This document shows, one piece after another, positions 24,890 through 35,100 of a stretch of 64,000 nt of DNA. Made by a program: the position numbers and the translations under genes. The stretch spans positions 26,486 to 90,485 of the forward strand of contig VRUG01000016.1 of the NCBI GenBank assembly GCA_019456255.1, in the 5' to 3' direction. Below the pieces are notes generated by a model that saw only the letters and a list, made by a program, of their open reading frames with translations, made no database searches and was not told the origin of the DNA. Every line of letters begins with the position of its first letter. Within the stretch, counting starts at the first letter, position 1. The DNA comes from Planctomycetota bacterium (GTDB lineage: Bacteria; Planctomycetota; Phycisphaerae; Sedimentisphaerales; Anaerobacaceae).

Positions 24890-25080
24890 TAGCTTTGCCG
24901 AGGGGCCCAGCGTGGACAACACTTTGAACAAACAAAAGCTTTGATTTTTGCGTTGCCGGGGGGGCATATCGCGAGATTTGAGGCAGGCAAGGTACGGCCG
25001 CGGGGGGAGAGAGCTTCGTTCCATGGACGGGAACGAAGCTCTGTTATTGATGGATAGTTTTCACATTCGGATATCATCCT
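24890..25080. other. GC-rich intergenic segment with a perfect 13-bp hairpin
   Basis: AGAGCTTCGTTCC (25010-25022), a 7-nt loop and its exact complement (25030-25042) form a stable stem, preceded by runs of G (about 24958-24965 and 25002-25007). Composition is more GC-rich than the AT-rich flanks. Weak reading frames exist on both strands here, but none has a ribosome-binding site or a recognisable family. Its role is unknown. Confidence 0.45.
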
Positions 25081-25091
25081 GCGTTTAAACC

Positions 25092-25165
25092 CTGTAATCC
25101 CTTTATACGTACAGGTTTATGGAAATTTCTTGAAATTGGCGTCTTGTGTTTATACACTGGTGTAT
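25092..25165 (+). promoter_or_regulatory. Upstream control region of the mnmA-bio operon
   Basis: Two candidate operators lie here. CTGTAATCC (25092-25100) and GGTTTATGG (25114-25122) resemble the two half-sites of the BirA operator (TTGTAAACC / GGTTTACAA), matching 7/9 and 6/9, but with a 13-nt spacer instead of the usual 14-15. A perfect inverted repeat ATACAC-TG-GTGTAT (25152-25165) follows. Either could control the biotin genes; both are inferences from sequence alone. Confidence 0.3.
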
Positions 25166-25210
25166 TACAATTACAGGCATACTGAATGTATTTTTCATAT
25201 CTATTAAAAA

Positions 25211-26335
25211 ATGGCGAATAATTACAACATCAAATTACAGTCACCGAGTTTTTCGGCATGGTCTCCCGGCGGTGAGGTTTCAAGGCAGGTCGCTGTTATG
25301 ATGAGCGGCGGTGTCGACAGCAGTGTGACTGCCCATTTGCTGAAAGAGCAGGGATTTGAGGTTGTTGGTATTACGATGCAGATACCTGCGGCTTGTAATA
25401 CGGGTTCGCGTGGCTGTTGCGGCGCCGATGCGGCATTTGTGTGTGAGCAATTGGGGATTTGTCATTATTTTGTGGATGTCAGGCTTGCGTTTGAGCAGCT
25501 GATAATCGAGCCTTTTCGCAAATCTTATCTGGAGGGGCAGACACCTAACCCCTGTGTGGACTGCAATACGCTATTGAAGTTTTCGCTTGTGTGGGATTTG
25601 CTTGAGAAGGAGTTCGGGATCAAGTATGTCGCGACGGGTCATTATGCGCAGGTGATTGAAAACCAGGGGCGGTATTATCTTGGTAGGGGTAAAGACAAAA
25701 ATAAGGACCAGAGCTACTTTTTATATGGCATTGGTTTGGATAGGCTGCCTGGATTTATTTTGCCCTTGGGTGGATTGGCGAAACAGGAAGTTCGGGCGAT
25801 TGCATCGGAGCTTGATTTGACGGTAGCTGATAAGGCAGAAAGTATGGAACTGTGTTTTGCCGGTGAAGGTGATTATCGCGTTGCTTTGACTGTTGGTCAG
25901 GCTGACATGGAAGGTGAGCTGACAGATATGTCCGGCAAGGTCATCGGTGCGCACAAGGGGATATCGAATTATACGATTGGTCAGAGGCGTGGTCTTGGAT
26001 ATGCCGGCGGTGAGCCTCTTTATGTTGGTAAGATTGACGCTGGCAGTAATACTGTTGCGCTTGGGACGCGGGACGAGGTGAGTTTTTCAAAAGTCCAGGC
26101 CGGGCAGCTTAATGTTTTAATCGCAGAAGAATTTACGGCGGGCGCAAAACTTTTCGGTAAGGTCCGTTCATACAATGACCCTTTGGCATGTACGGTTGTT
26201 GACGTCAGTGAATCGGGAGTAAGTGTTGAGTTTGATGAGGTGTTGTTTGCTCCGACGCCGGGCCAGAAACTTGTTATATATAATGAATATGATTATATTG
26301 TTGCAGGCGGTACAATAACGAAGGCTTGTAAATAG
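25211..26335 (+). CDS. mnmA: tRNA-specific 2-thiouridylase MnmA
   Basis: 374 residues. It thiolates U34 of Lys, Glu and Gln tRNAs using persulfide sulfur and ATP. Seen: the PP-loop MSGGVDSSVTAHLL, the first catalytic Cys115 in NPCVDCN, the TGHYAQ motif, KDQSYFLYG, and the second catalytic Cys215 in MELCFAGEGDYR. The usual context for that Cys is SQDICF, so the sequence around it is unusual. The chosen ATG adds ~28 residues before the P-loop and lacks a Shine-Dalgarno. The ATGs at residues 30-31 are possible alternative starts. Only 2 nt separate it from bioB, so mnmA probably leads the biotin operon. Confidence 0.93.
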   Translation: MANNYNIKLQSPSFSAWSPGGEVSRQVAVMMSGGVDSSVTAHLLKEQGFEVVGITMQIPAACNTGSRGCCGADAAFVCEQLGICHYFVDVRLAFEQLIIEPFRKSYLEGQTPNPCVDCNTLLKFSLVWDLLEKEFGIKYVATGHYAQVIENQGRYYLGRGKDKNKDQSYFLYGIGLDRLPGFILPLGGLAKQEVRAIASELDLTVADKAESMELCFAGEGDYRVALTVGQADMEGELTDMSGKVIGAHKGISNYTIGQRRGLGYAGGEPLYVGKIDAGSNTVALGTRDEVSFSKVQAGQLNVLIAEEFTAGAKLFGKVRSYNDPLACTVVDVSESGVSVEFDEVLFAPTPGQKLVIYNEYDYIVAGGTITKACK

Positions 26336-26337
26336 AT

Positions 26338-27282
26338 ATGAAGATAAAAGAACAGGAGTACATTTTGGAAGGTGCTGATAAAGAATTTTTGTTAAGCGCA
26401 CCATTGCTGGAAGTGGTTTCGCTGGCCAATAAGGTGAGGGCGGAATCTGTCGGCAATGAGTTTGAGCTTTGCAATATCATAAACGCGAAATCAGGTTCGT
26501 GCAGTGAGGATTGCAAGTTTTGTGCACAGTCGTCACGGCATAAGACCGACACGCCGACGTATGGGTTGAAAAGTAAAGCAGAAATAATCGCAGCCGCGCG
26601 AGAGGCCAAGGCGATAGGGGCAAAGAAGTTTGGTATTGTCACGAGCGGTAATGGTCTCGATGAAAGTGAGCTTGATACAATTGTTGAGGCGATATCGGAA
26701 ATAACAAACGACGTTGGGATAGCTGTCTGCGGTTCGCTTGGGGCACTTGAGAAAGAGCCGTTGGTGAGATTGAAAAATGCGGGGCTTGTTCGTTATCATC
26801 ATAATATTGAGACGTCAGCGAATTTTTATCCTGAGATAGTGACAACGCACAGCTTTGACGAGCGGGTCAAGACAATTACCGCTGCCAAAGAGGCTGGGTT
26901 GGAAGTTTGCAGCGGGGGAATAATCGGGATGGGTGAGAGTTGGCAGGACAGGATTGATATGGCTTTGCTGTTGAAGGAATTGGATGTCGATTCAGTGCCG
27001 ATCAATCTTTTGATGCCGATTGCGGGGACGGCGATGGCGGATATGGAGGTGATATCGTGTGAGGATGCGGTGCGGACGATATGTATTTTCAGGGTTATTC
27101 TTAGGGATAAAACTATTAAGATAGCTGCGGGCAGGGAAGCGATTTTGAAGGATTTTCAGGCGTTGGGTTTTATGGCAGGTGCTAATGGGATGCTGATTGG
27201 CGGGTATCTGACTGTCAAGGGTAGGAGCATTGACGAAGATAAGCAGCTTGTAAAAGAAGTGGAAAAGCTATGGGCAAAATAG
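26338..27282 (+). CDS. bioB: Biotin synthase
   Basis: 314 residues. A radical-SAM enzyme that inserts sulfur into dethiobiotin. The SAM cluster motif is C55-x3-C59-x2-C62 (SGSCSEDCKFCAQSS). Family segments RYHHNIETS, CSGGIIGMGES and VPINLLMPI are all present. Length is slightly short for the family, mainly at the N terminus. It overlaps bioF by 13 nt, so the two are translationally coupled. Confidence 0.96.
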   Translation: MKIKEQEYILEGADKEFLLSAPLLEVVSLANKVRAESVGNEFELCNIINAKSGSCSEDCKFCAQSSRHKTDTPTYGLKSKAEIIAAAREAKAIGAKKFGIVTSGNGLDESELDTIVEAISEITNDVGIAVCGSLGALEKEPLVRLKNAGLVRYHHNIETSANFYPEIVTTHSFDERVKTITAAKEAGLEVCSGGIIGMGESWQDRIDMALLLKELDVDSVPINLLMPIAGTAMADMEVISCEDAVRTICIFRVILRDKTIKIAAGREAILKDFQALGFMAGANGMLIGGYLTVKGRSIDEDKQLVKEVEKLWAK

Positions 27283-28424
27283 ACGAATATTTAGAGCAGG
27301 CAAAAACGAAGAGCCAGTTGCGATTTTTAAGACCCGCAGGTTTTCGCAGGGAGGGGCGAATCTGTTTTAAGGGCAGAGAGTTTTTCGATTTTTCGTCGAA
27401 CGATTATCTCGGACTTTCCGGTCATGCGAAACTTAAAGAGGCCAGCGTAAAAGCGATTGAGCAATTCGGTGTCGGCAGCGGAGCGTCGAGACTTTTAAGC
27501 GGTGACCTGAAAATTCATCACGAACTTGAGGAAAGGGTTGCTTGTTTTAAAGGTAAAGAGGCAGCGTTGGTTTTTAATTCCGGTTATCAGGCTAATGTTG
27601 GAATCATAAACGCGTTGTATGGCAGGGGCGATGTGATTTTTGCCGACAAACTGTGTCACGCGAGTATATGGGACGGGATAAAGTTGTCTGGGGCCGAGCT
27701 GTTTCGTTTTGGTCATAATGATGTTGGGCAGTTGGAGAAGTTGCTCAAGGGTAAGGCGGATAAGTTTAAGAGGAGATTGATAGTAACCGAGACGGTTTTT
27801 AGTATGGATGGTGACAAGCCGCCATTAAAAGAGATGGTCGAGTTGAAGGAAAGGCATGGCTGTGAGTTGATGGTTGACGAGGCGCATGCTACGGGTATTT
27901 TTGGCGCAGACGGCGGCGGAGTGGTTTCGGAATTTGGGCTTGTCGAGAGAGTTGATTTGATAATGGGGACATTCAGCAAGGCATTGGGCAGCTTTGGGGC
28001 ATATCTGGCAGGTTCGGCTGAGACAATAGAATATCTAATAAATACGTGCCGAAGTTTTATATATTCAACGGCATTGCCGGCAGGGATAATTTCAGCTAAC
28101 ATCGCAAGTTTGGAGTTGGTGCGGGATGAGCCGTTCAGGAGGAAGGAACTTCTTGAGAATGCTTATTATTTTCGGAATGAATTGAGAAAAAAAGGCTTTA
28201 AAGTAGCGGGAACATCTCAGATAATACCTTTAGTGGTTGGTGACACTGAAAAAACTATTTTGTTAAGTGAGAAACTGTGTGAGCGTGGTTACTGGTCGCT
28301 TCCTATCAGGCCTCCAACGGTACCTGCCGGGCAGTCACGGCTTAGATTTTCTCTCACTTATAATCACAGTAAAGAAATTTTGGAAGCGTTAGCTAATGAC
28401 ATCGCCGGAATCAGTAAATCATAA
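27270..28424 (+). CDS. bioF: 8-amino-7-oxononanoate synthase
   Basis: 384 residues. A PLP enzyme condensing pimeloyl-thioester with alanine. Seen: FSSNDYLGLSGH near the N terminus, GSGASRLLSGD, the His/Asp pocket motif MVDEAHATGIFG, and the Schiff-base Lys237 in MGTFSKALGSFGAY. The start lies within the end of bioB (13-nt overlap) and the stop lies 29 nt inside bioD, so ribosomes likely pass from one gene to the next. A closely related alpha-oxoamine synthase such as Kbl is an alternative by fold, but the neighbours decide for BioF. Confidence 0.95.
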   Translation: MGKIDEYLEQAKTKSQLRFLRPAGFRREGRICFKGREFFDFSSNDYLGLSGHAKLKEASVKAIEQFGVGSGASRLLSGDLKIHHELEERVACFKGKEAALVFNSGYQANVGIINALYGRGDVIFADKLCHASIWDGIKLSGAELFRFGHNDVGQLEKLLKGKADKFKRRLIVTETVFSMDGDKPPLKEMVELKERHGCELMVDEAHATGIFGADGGGVVSEFGLVERVDLIMGTFSKALGSFGAYLAGSAETIEYLINTCRSFIYSTALPAGIISANIASLELVRDEPFRRKELLENAYYFRNELRKKGFKVAGTSQIIPLVVGDTEKTILLSEKLCERGYWSLPIRPPTVPAGQSRLRFSLTYNHSKEILEALANDIAGISKS

Positions 28425-29133
28425 ATTAAAGTCTGTTTTTATAACGGGCACCGATACCGAGGTCGGTAAGACGGTCGTGACCGGTCTGCTTGGGCGATTC
28501 TTATCTGATAAGGGTTATAATGTGATAACTCAGAAGTGGATACAGACGGGGTGCAAAAGTTTTCCGGAGGATATATTTTCGCATTTGAACTTTATGAAAC
28601 GAAAACGGTCTGATATTCGCAATTACTTAGAGTATGTGTGTCCTTATACATTTAAGCTGGCCTCGTCGCCTCATCTTGCATCGAAACTCGAAAAGCGTAA
28701 AATCCGTCAGGGTAAAATCAAGAACAGTTTTTCGATCTTGTCGAAAGATTTTGACAGTGTATTGGTCGAGGGTATCGGAGGAGCGTTGGTTCCGTTTAAT
28801 AATAAAAAGATGGTAATAGATATAGCGGGGCAATTGCATTTACCTGTTTTGCTTGTGGTGTCTAACCAATTGGGTTGTATCAATCACACTCTTTTGACAA
28901 TAGAAGCGATACGCAGCCGCGGCTTGAAGCTGTTGGGTCTTGTCTTTAATAATCATCATGGCAAGGAAGATATTATTACAAAAGATAATCCCAAAATCAT
29001 TAAGACATTTACGAAGGTGCGAATTTTTGGTCATCTGCCGTGGGTAAAAGACAGTGATGGATTGTATAAAGCTTTTAATGTTATTGGCGGAAGAATTCTT
29101 AATGAATTGAAAATGGATGTCAACGATGGATAG
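28396..29133 (+). CDS. bioD: Dethiobiotin synthetase
   Basis: 245 residues. It closes the ureido ring with CO2 and ATP. The P-loop is ITGTDTEVGKTVVTGLL; LVEGIGGALVPF supplies the family's second conserved motif, and VVSNQLGCINHTLLT follows. The first ~10 residues before the P-loop strand overlap the bioF end (29 nt). The C-terminal region is longer and more basic than in E. coli BioD. It overlaps bioA by 17 nt. Confidence 0.94.
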   Translation: MTSPESVNHKLKSVFITGTDTEVGKTVVTGLLGRFLSDKGYNVITQKWIQTGCKSFPEDIFSHLNFMKRKRSDIRNYLEYVCPYTFKLASSPHLASKLEKRKIRQGKIKNSFSILSKDFDSVLVEGIGGALVPFNNKKMVIDIAGQLHLPVLLVVSNQLGCINHTLLTIEAIRSRGLKLLGLVFNNHHGKEDIITKDNPKIIKTFTKVRIFGHLPWVKDSDGLYKAFNVIGGRILNELKMDVNDG

Positions 29134-30466
29134 TTTTGTTGAGAAAGATTTGAAATACTGCTGGCATCCGTTTACGCAGATGAAGGATTATGAGTCGCTG
29201 CCTCCTATTCTGATAGATAGTGCCAAAGGCGCAAAGCTTTTTGAGAGTAACGGCAATTATTATTACGACACGATATCAAGCTGGTGGTGCAATGTTCACG
29301 GTCATAATCATCCCAAAATAAACGCAGCGATAAAAGAACAGCTGAAATCATTTAGCCATGTGATGTTTGCAGGCATTACGCACAAAAGCGCAATTGCATT
29401 ATCTGAGAAGCTTGTTTCTATTACGCCTGCGAATCTCAGGAAGGTGTTTTACAGTGACAATGGTTCGACGTCAGTTGAAGTCGCGTTTAAGATGTCGTTT
29501 CAATATTGGCAGAACATCGGCGAAAAGGATAAGACGAAATTTGTAAGTTTAGATGCGGGCTATCACGGCGATACTGTCGGGGCGATGAGTGTAGGCGGGA
29601 TTAGTGACTACAATCGAGTATTTAAGCCTTTATTTTTTGAAAGTTACAAGGTTCCCAGCCCATATTGTTACCGCTGTCCAATGGGAAAGGATCGCAGGTC
29701 ATGTGACATTGATTGTATCGCACCTCTTGAGGAAATTCTCAAGAACAATGGTAAGGAAATTGCAGCTTTTATATTAGAGCCTTTGATGCTGGGTGCTGGC
29801 GGGATAATAATTTATCCCAAAGAATATTTAGAACGGGCGGCGCAGTTAGCTAAAAAACACAACGTCCATTTGATTGCCGATGAGGTAGCGACTGGATTCG
29901 GTAGAACGGGTAAGATGTTTGCGTGCGAACATGCGGGGGTTGAGCCTGATTTTATGTGTCTATCGAAAGGCATTACGAGCGGGTATCTTGGGTTGGCGGC
30001 GACGCTGACAACGGAGAAGATATACGAAGCTTTTTATGATGACTACGAAAAGATGACGGCGTTTTTTCACGGCCATACCTATACCGCTAACGCTCTGGCG
30101 TGCAGTGCGGCGGTGGCGAGTCTGGAAATTTTTGAATCTGAAAACACTCTGGAAAAGGTTGGCAATCTGACAGGTGTTTTGCGTGACGGGCTTTGCAGGA
30201 TGAAAGAGCTTGAGTTGGTTGGTGATGTGCGGCAGATAGGGCTGATAGGCGGGGTCGAACTGGTGAAAGATAAAAAAAGCAAGGAGCCTTTCGATCTGGG
30301 GCGGCGTATTGGGTATGAGGTTTACAAAGAAGGTCTCAAGAGGCATCTTTTTCTCAGGCCTTTGGGGAATGTGATATATTTTTTCCCGCCTTTTTGCATA
30401 AAGAAGGAAGAGCTCCAATACGTTCTTGATAATACGATTGAAATCATCGAAAATCTCGATTCTTGA
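29117..30466 (+). CDS. bioA: Adenosylmethionine-8-amino-7-oxononanoate aminotransferase
   Basis: 449 residues (446 from the second ATG at 29126). A class III PLP aminotransferase that makes diaminopelargonate. Seen: CWHPFTQM, the BioA-specific opening; YYDTISSWWCNVHGH; the PLP-phosphate motif DNGSTSVEVAFKM; the AGYHGDTVGAMSVGG segment; the Asp in LIADEVATGFGRTG; and Lys284 in CLSKGITSGYLGL. It is the last gene of the mnmA-bioBFDA operon. The pimeloyl-forming genes bioC and bioH are not here and must be elsewhere or replaced. Confidence 0.96.
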   Translation: MSTMDSFVEKDLKYCWHPFTQMKDYESLPPILIDSAKGAKLFESNGNYYYDTISSWWCNVHGHNHPKINAAIKEQLKSFSHVMFAGITHKSAIALSEKLVSITPANLRKVFYSDNGSTSVEVAFKMSFQYWQNIGEKDKTKFVSLDAGYHGDTVGAMSVGGISDYNRVFKPLFFESYKVPSPYCYRCPMGKDRRSCDIDCIAPLEEILKNNGKEIAAFILEPLMLGAGGIIIYPKEYLERAAQLAKKHNVHLIADEVATGFGRTGKMFACEHAGVEPDFMCLSKGITSGYLGLAATLTTEKIYEAFYDDYEKMTAFFHGHTYTANALACSAAVASLEIFESENTLEKVGNLTGVLRDGLCRMKELELVGDVRQIGLIGGVELVKDKKSKEPFDLGRRIGYEVYKEGLKRHLFLRPLGNVIYFFPPFCIKKEELQYVLDNTIEIIENLDS

Positions 30467-30508
30467 GTATTAAAAAGTGGGATGGCAGTTTATCTGGTCA
30501 AATAATAC

Positions 30509-30537
30509 TTGCAAAATGAGAGGTATTGGTGTATATT
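30509..30537 (+). promoter_or_regulatory. Promoter TTGCAA-N17-TATATT for ahcY
   Basis: -35 TTGCAA (30509-30514), a 17-nt spacer and -10 TATATT (30532-30537), 30 nt before the ATG. This supports independent transcription of ahcY rather than read-through from bioA. Confidence 0.5.
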
Positions 30538-30567
30538 TCGCGGTTGGTTTAATTTGAAAGGAAGGTC

Positions 30568-32025
30568 ATGGAGACAACACAAGACGTAAAAGGCGGCGAA
30601 AGCAATGTAATCAAGCTCGATTTGTCGCTGCCTCATAAGATTGCGGATATTTCATTAGCTGCCTGGGGCAGAAGTGAGATGCAATTAGCGGAAAACGAGA
30701 TGCCCGGACTGATGTCTACTCGCAAGAAGTACGGCAAAGAAAAGCCTCTGGCTGGTCTTAAGATCATGGGCAGTTTGCATATGACGATTCAGACGGCGAT
30801 GCTGATAGAGACCCTTGAAGCTCTTGGGGCTGATATTCGCTGGGCGTCATGTAATATATTTTCAACTCAGGACCACGCGGCGGCAACGATAGCCAAGGAA
30901 GGCCGGACGCCTGTTTTCGCATGGAAGGGAGAATCACTGGAAGAATATTGGTGGTGTACCGAGCAGGCGTTGACATGGCCTGATGGTTCCGGTCCTGATA
31001 TGATAGTCGATGACGGCGGTGACGCGACGTTGCTTGTTGTTCATGGTGCCAAGGTTGAGAAAGACGCATCGCTGCTCGATGAGGAAACTGATAACGCGGA
31101 ATTTGAGGTTATCCTGGCGCGTCTCGGCGAGAGCGTTAAGAACAGTCCGGATAAATGGACGAAGATAGCAGCCAACATTCGCGGGATTTCCGAAGAGACG
31201 ACAACGGGCGTGCATAGATTGTACCAGATGGCAAAAGATGGAGAGCTTCCATTCCCAGCTATTAACGTTAACGACTCGGTGACTAAATCGAAATTTGATA
31301 ATCTTTACGGCTGTCGCGAATCGCTGGCCGACGGGATTAAGCGTGCGACTGATGTGATGGTTGCCGGTAAAGTTGTTGTGGTTTGCGGATATGGTGACGT
31401 CGGTAAGGGATGCGCACAATCGATGCGAGGACTGGGTGCCCGTGTTTTGATAACAGAAATAGACCCTATCTGCGCACTTCAGGCAGTGATGGAAGGTTAT
31501 GAGGTAACAACAATGGAAGACGCCGCGGCGAAGGGTGACATCTTTGTTACCGCTACCGGCTGCTACCATGTAATTTCCGGGGCTCATATTGAGAAAATGA
31601 AAAATGAAGCAATCGTCTGCAATATAGGTCACTTCGATAGTGAGATTGATACCAATTATCTTCTTACGACTGATGGTCTTAAGAAAGAAACGATCAAGCC
31701 TCAGGTTGATAAGTGGACATTGAAGTCTGGCCGTTCGATACTTCTTTTAGCTGAGGGCAGGTTAGTAAATCTCGGCTGTGCGACGGGACATCCGAGTTTT
31801 GTGATGAGTAACAGCTTTACGAATCAGTGCCTGGCACAGATAATGATTGTGAAAGAAAAGCTTGAGAACAAGGTTTACACGCTTCCTAAAATACTTGACG
31901 AAGAGGTTGCGATGCTTCATCTTGGAAGGTTAGGGGCGAAACTGACGAAGCTGACCAAGGAGCAGGCCGATTATCTTGGTCTTTCGGCTGACGGGCCGTT
32001 TAAGCCTGAGCATTACCGCTACTAA
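30568..32025 (+). CDS. ahcY: Adenosylhomocysteinase
   Basis: 485 residues with AAGGAAGG before the ATG. It hydrolyses S-adenosylhomocysteine to adenosine and homocysteine, using bound NAD, and so clears the product of methylation reactions. Seen: [31 protein letters not shown], the substrate-binding [16 protein letters not shown], the Rossmann motif [12 protein letters not shown], and the C-terminal [11 protein letters not shown] that completes the neighbouring subunit's NAD site. It has the ~40-residue insertion between the catalytic and NAD parts that is common in bacterial long forms. It is bounded by its own promoter and terminator. Confidence 0.97.
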   Translation: METTQDVKGGESNVIKLDLSLPHKIADISLAAWGRSEMQLAENEMPGLMSTRKKYGKEKPLAGLKIMGSLHMTIQTAMLIETLEALGADIRWASCNIFSTQDHAAATIAKEGRTPVFAWKGESLEEYWWCTEQALTWPDGSGPDMIVDDGGDATLLVVHGAKVEKDASLLDEETDNAEFEVILARLGESVKNSPDKWTKIAANIRGISEETTTGVHRLYQMAKDGELPFPAINVNDSVTKSKFDNLYGCRESLADGIKRATDVMVAGKVVVVCGYGDVGKGCAQSMRGLGARVLITEIDPICALQAVMEGYEVTTMEDAAAKGDIFVTATGCYHVISGAHIEKMKNEAIVCNIGHFDSEIDTNYLLTTDGLKKETIKPQVDKWTLKSGRSILLLAEGRLVNLGCATGHPSFVMSNSFTNQCLAQIMIVKEKLENKVYTLPKILDEEVAMLHLGRLGAKLTKLTKEQADYLGLSADGPFKPEHYRY

Positions 32026-32056
32026 TCGTTCAAAGTTGTTTTATAATGTGAATTGA

Positions 32057-32098
32057 AAACTACCGGCTTTTGTGGTAAAAAAGGCTGGTAGTTTTTTT
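32057..32098 (+). terminator. Rho-independent terminator after ahcY
   Basis: AAACTACCGGCTTTT and AAAAGGCTGGTAGTTT form a stem with one G-T pair, followed by a T-run. It separates ahcY from addB. Confidence 0.85.
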
Positions 32099-32117
32099 CA
32101 TTCAGGGACGGTAATTT

Positions 32118-35100
32118 ATGTCGATTGAGTTCATTCTCGGTAGAAGCGGTACTGGCAAAACGCGGCTTTGTATCGATGAGGTTATCGCAGCTCTATCAGA
32201 GTCGGGCGAGGAGTGTTTGGTTCTGCTGGTTCCCGAGCAGGCGACGTACCAGGCAGAGCGTGCGATTGTCGATGATAAGCGTATATCGGGTTATAATCGA
32301 TTGAACGTGCTTTCTTTCGAGAGGCTTGTGTTTTTGCTTTTGGGTAAGAACGCGGCGCGGGTGGACATTTCCAGAACCGGTCAGCAGATGATAGTCCATC
32401 GTATCCTGCGGGAACAAAAAGACAATCTTAAAGTACTGTCGGCGTCGGCAGATTCCGCAGGGCTTAGCTGTCAGATGGCCGATGTTGTTACTGAACTGCA
32501 CAGATATGCAAAAAGTGAGGAAGATATTGACGAGCTTTTGGACGAGCTAAAGAAAGACGGCGCAGAGAGTTTAAGCTATCAGAAGTTTTTAGATATCGGT
32601 TTGGTATTTAAAGAATATCTGAAATTCATTAAGGATAAATTTATTGACCCTGATATTCAGTTGAATCAGGCTTGTAAACTAATATCGGATTCTTTTGTTA
32701 AAGGGGCAAGGGTTTGGGTGGATGGTTTCGCCGGTTTTACCGAATCGCAGTTTTCGATATTGGTGGAGATTTTGAAGGCGGCATCTGAAACTAAGATAGC
32801 GCTTTGCGTTGACCCGGATGATATTGATTTTGCAGGCAAGGAAAGTATCGACCTTGCGGACTGGTTTTACCCGACCAAGCAGACTTATTCAAGTCTTATA
32901 GATATAGCTAAAAAATGCAAGTTGAAAGTTCGCGATGCGGTAATCTTAAAGGACTTGCGAAGATTTGGCGATTCTGCACTGGAGCATATCGAACGGAATA
33001 TTTTTAATCTCAAGCCTACAAAGCATAAGGGCTGCGATAATATTCAGGTCATATCGGCGGCGAACAGACGCAACGAGATACAATTCGCCGCACAGGAAAT
33101 TCAAAGGCTTGTCAGGGACAAAAAGATGCGATACCGTGACATTGCGGTTATCGCGTCGGACATTGACAGCTATGAGCACTATGTTCGGGCGTACTTCAAT
33201 GATTACAGAATTCCATTTTTCATCGACAAGCGAAAGCCTTTAAGCCAGCATCCTTTTGTGCATTTTATTTGTTCGGCGATTGCGGTGGTTTCGGAAGGTT
33301 TTTCGACCAACGATATTTTTTCATATTTGAAATCAGACCTTGTCGGTATCAGCAGGGATGACGTTGATCTGTTGGAGAATTATTGTATTGCATACGGTGT
33401 GAGCGGTGGCAACTGGGTGGATAAAAACCACTGGGATTTTCAGGCTAAGGAGAAGACGGATTTCGATGAAAAGCAGATAAATAAAATCAGGGCAGAGGTA
33501 ACGAGACCTTTAGTCGAGTTAGCGGACAAACTTGCATCGGGAGATGGTGACAATGCAATTACCGCGGAAGAATTTACGAAGGCAGTGTTTGATTTCCTGG
33601 AAGCTATAAAGTTTAGAGAGACGATAGCGGAATGGATTGGCGAATCGGCAGACAAGGAAACCTTAGACAGGCATCGTCAGGGATACGAAAAAATAGTTGA
33701 TGTTTTTGATGAGCTCGTGGAGGTTTTCAGGGGTCAAAAATTTTCGTACAGAGATTATTCAGCAATAATAACGTCAGCTTTTTCGCAATTGCAGATGGGT
33801 TTTATTCCGCCGACATTGGACCAGGTGCTTGTCGGTTCGATAGAGCGCAGCAGGCATCCGGATTTAAAGGCGGTGTTTTTGACAGGCGTGACGCAAAAGC
33901 AATTTCCCGTTCCGGTTGCTGAGAGTTCGCTTTTGAATGACGATGACCGCAATGCGGCGGCGGAAGCGGATTTTGAACTTGGACCTACAACAGAGCAGAG
34001 TCTGGCAGAGCGTCAATACCTGGCTTATATCGCGTTTACGCGGGCGTCGCAGTTTTTGAGTGTAAGTTATCCAATGACGAATGACAACGGCAGCGAGGCA
34101 GTGCGTTCGCAATTTGTCGATGAGCTTGAGGAACTTTTTGATGGTCTAAAAGAGAGGGCCATTGAAGATAGTGACATTGAATCTTTTGAAGAAGGTTCTC
34201 CTGCGGCTTTTGGCTATGACAATAAGGCGGTGCTTGAAAAGGAGGTTGTGGAAGAGAATTACGGCAAAGAGATAAGGGGTTCGGCGACGAGGCTGGCGAC
34301 TTTTGCGGCATGTCCGTATAAATATTTTGTGCGGTATGTGCTTAGATTGAAGGAGCGCGCGGAATTCAAGCTAAGGCCTTTGGATATCGGGAATTTTTAT
34401 CATGTGGTTCTGGACGCACTGGTGAAACAGCTTAACAAAGAGAAGAAGGATTTGGCGTCGATTGGCGACGATGAGCTTTTGGAAATTTTAAATAAACAGA
34501 TATCGAAAGTAGTGACGGGAGATTCGTTTTTGTCGAGTTTTAAATCTCGAAGTCTGCATAACGAGTTTATTATAAGCAACGCGATTGAGAATCTTGAGAG
34601 TTGTGTTTTGGGGATAGCTAAGATGGTTCGAGCGGGTGATTTTAGGCCCATGAAATCGGAAGTTGGTTTTGGCAGAGCTGGTGAGGGTCTTGGGGAATTT
34701 AGATTAAAGCTTAGAGGCGGCAGGGAACTGGTTTTAAGCGGCAAGATTGACCGGATTGATATTGGAAAGATTGATGACGAAGAGCTTGCTATTGTTTTTG
34801 ATTATAAGCGTAAAGGCCAATCATTTAGCTGGAAAAAGTTTTATCACGGTCTCGACATGCAGCTTCCCATTTATCTTCTGGCGGTTCGCGGTTCGGCAAA
34901 CTCGAAAGTAGTCGGAGCGTTTTACATACCTATCGAAGTTAAAATTGAAAAGGTCACACTTAACAAGCTCGAAAATCAGGCGAGCAAGTTTGGTTATAAG
35001 GCAAATGGGATTTTCAACGGCGAGTTCGCAAAGCGTCTCGACAAAGAGACAAGTTCCAGGGACAGTAAGTTTTATAACTTTTATGTTAGCAAGGAAGATG

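Noticed and set aside
24889..25077. 62-codon minus-strand ORF
   Set aside because: No ribosome-binding site and no recognisable family; it overlaps the hairpin and terminator region and has a composition expected by chance in GC-rich DNA.
30467..30567. Possible SAH riboswitch upstream of ahcY
   Set aside because: The leader is only ~30 nt after the predicted promoter and lacks the conserved GC-rich core of SAH riboswitches; a plain promoter explains it.
30934..31632. 232-codon minus-strand ORF
   Set aside because: Entirely antisense to ahcY, without start signals; a codon-usage shadow.
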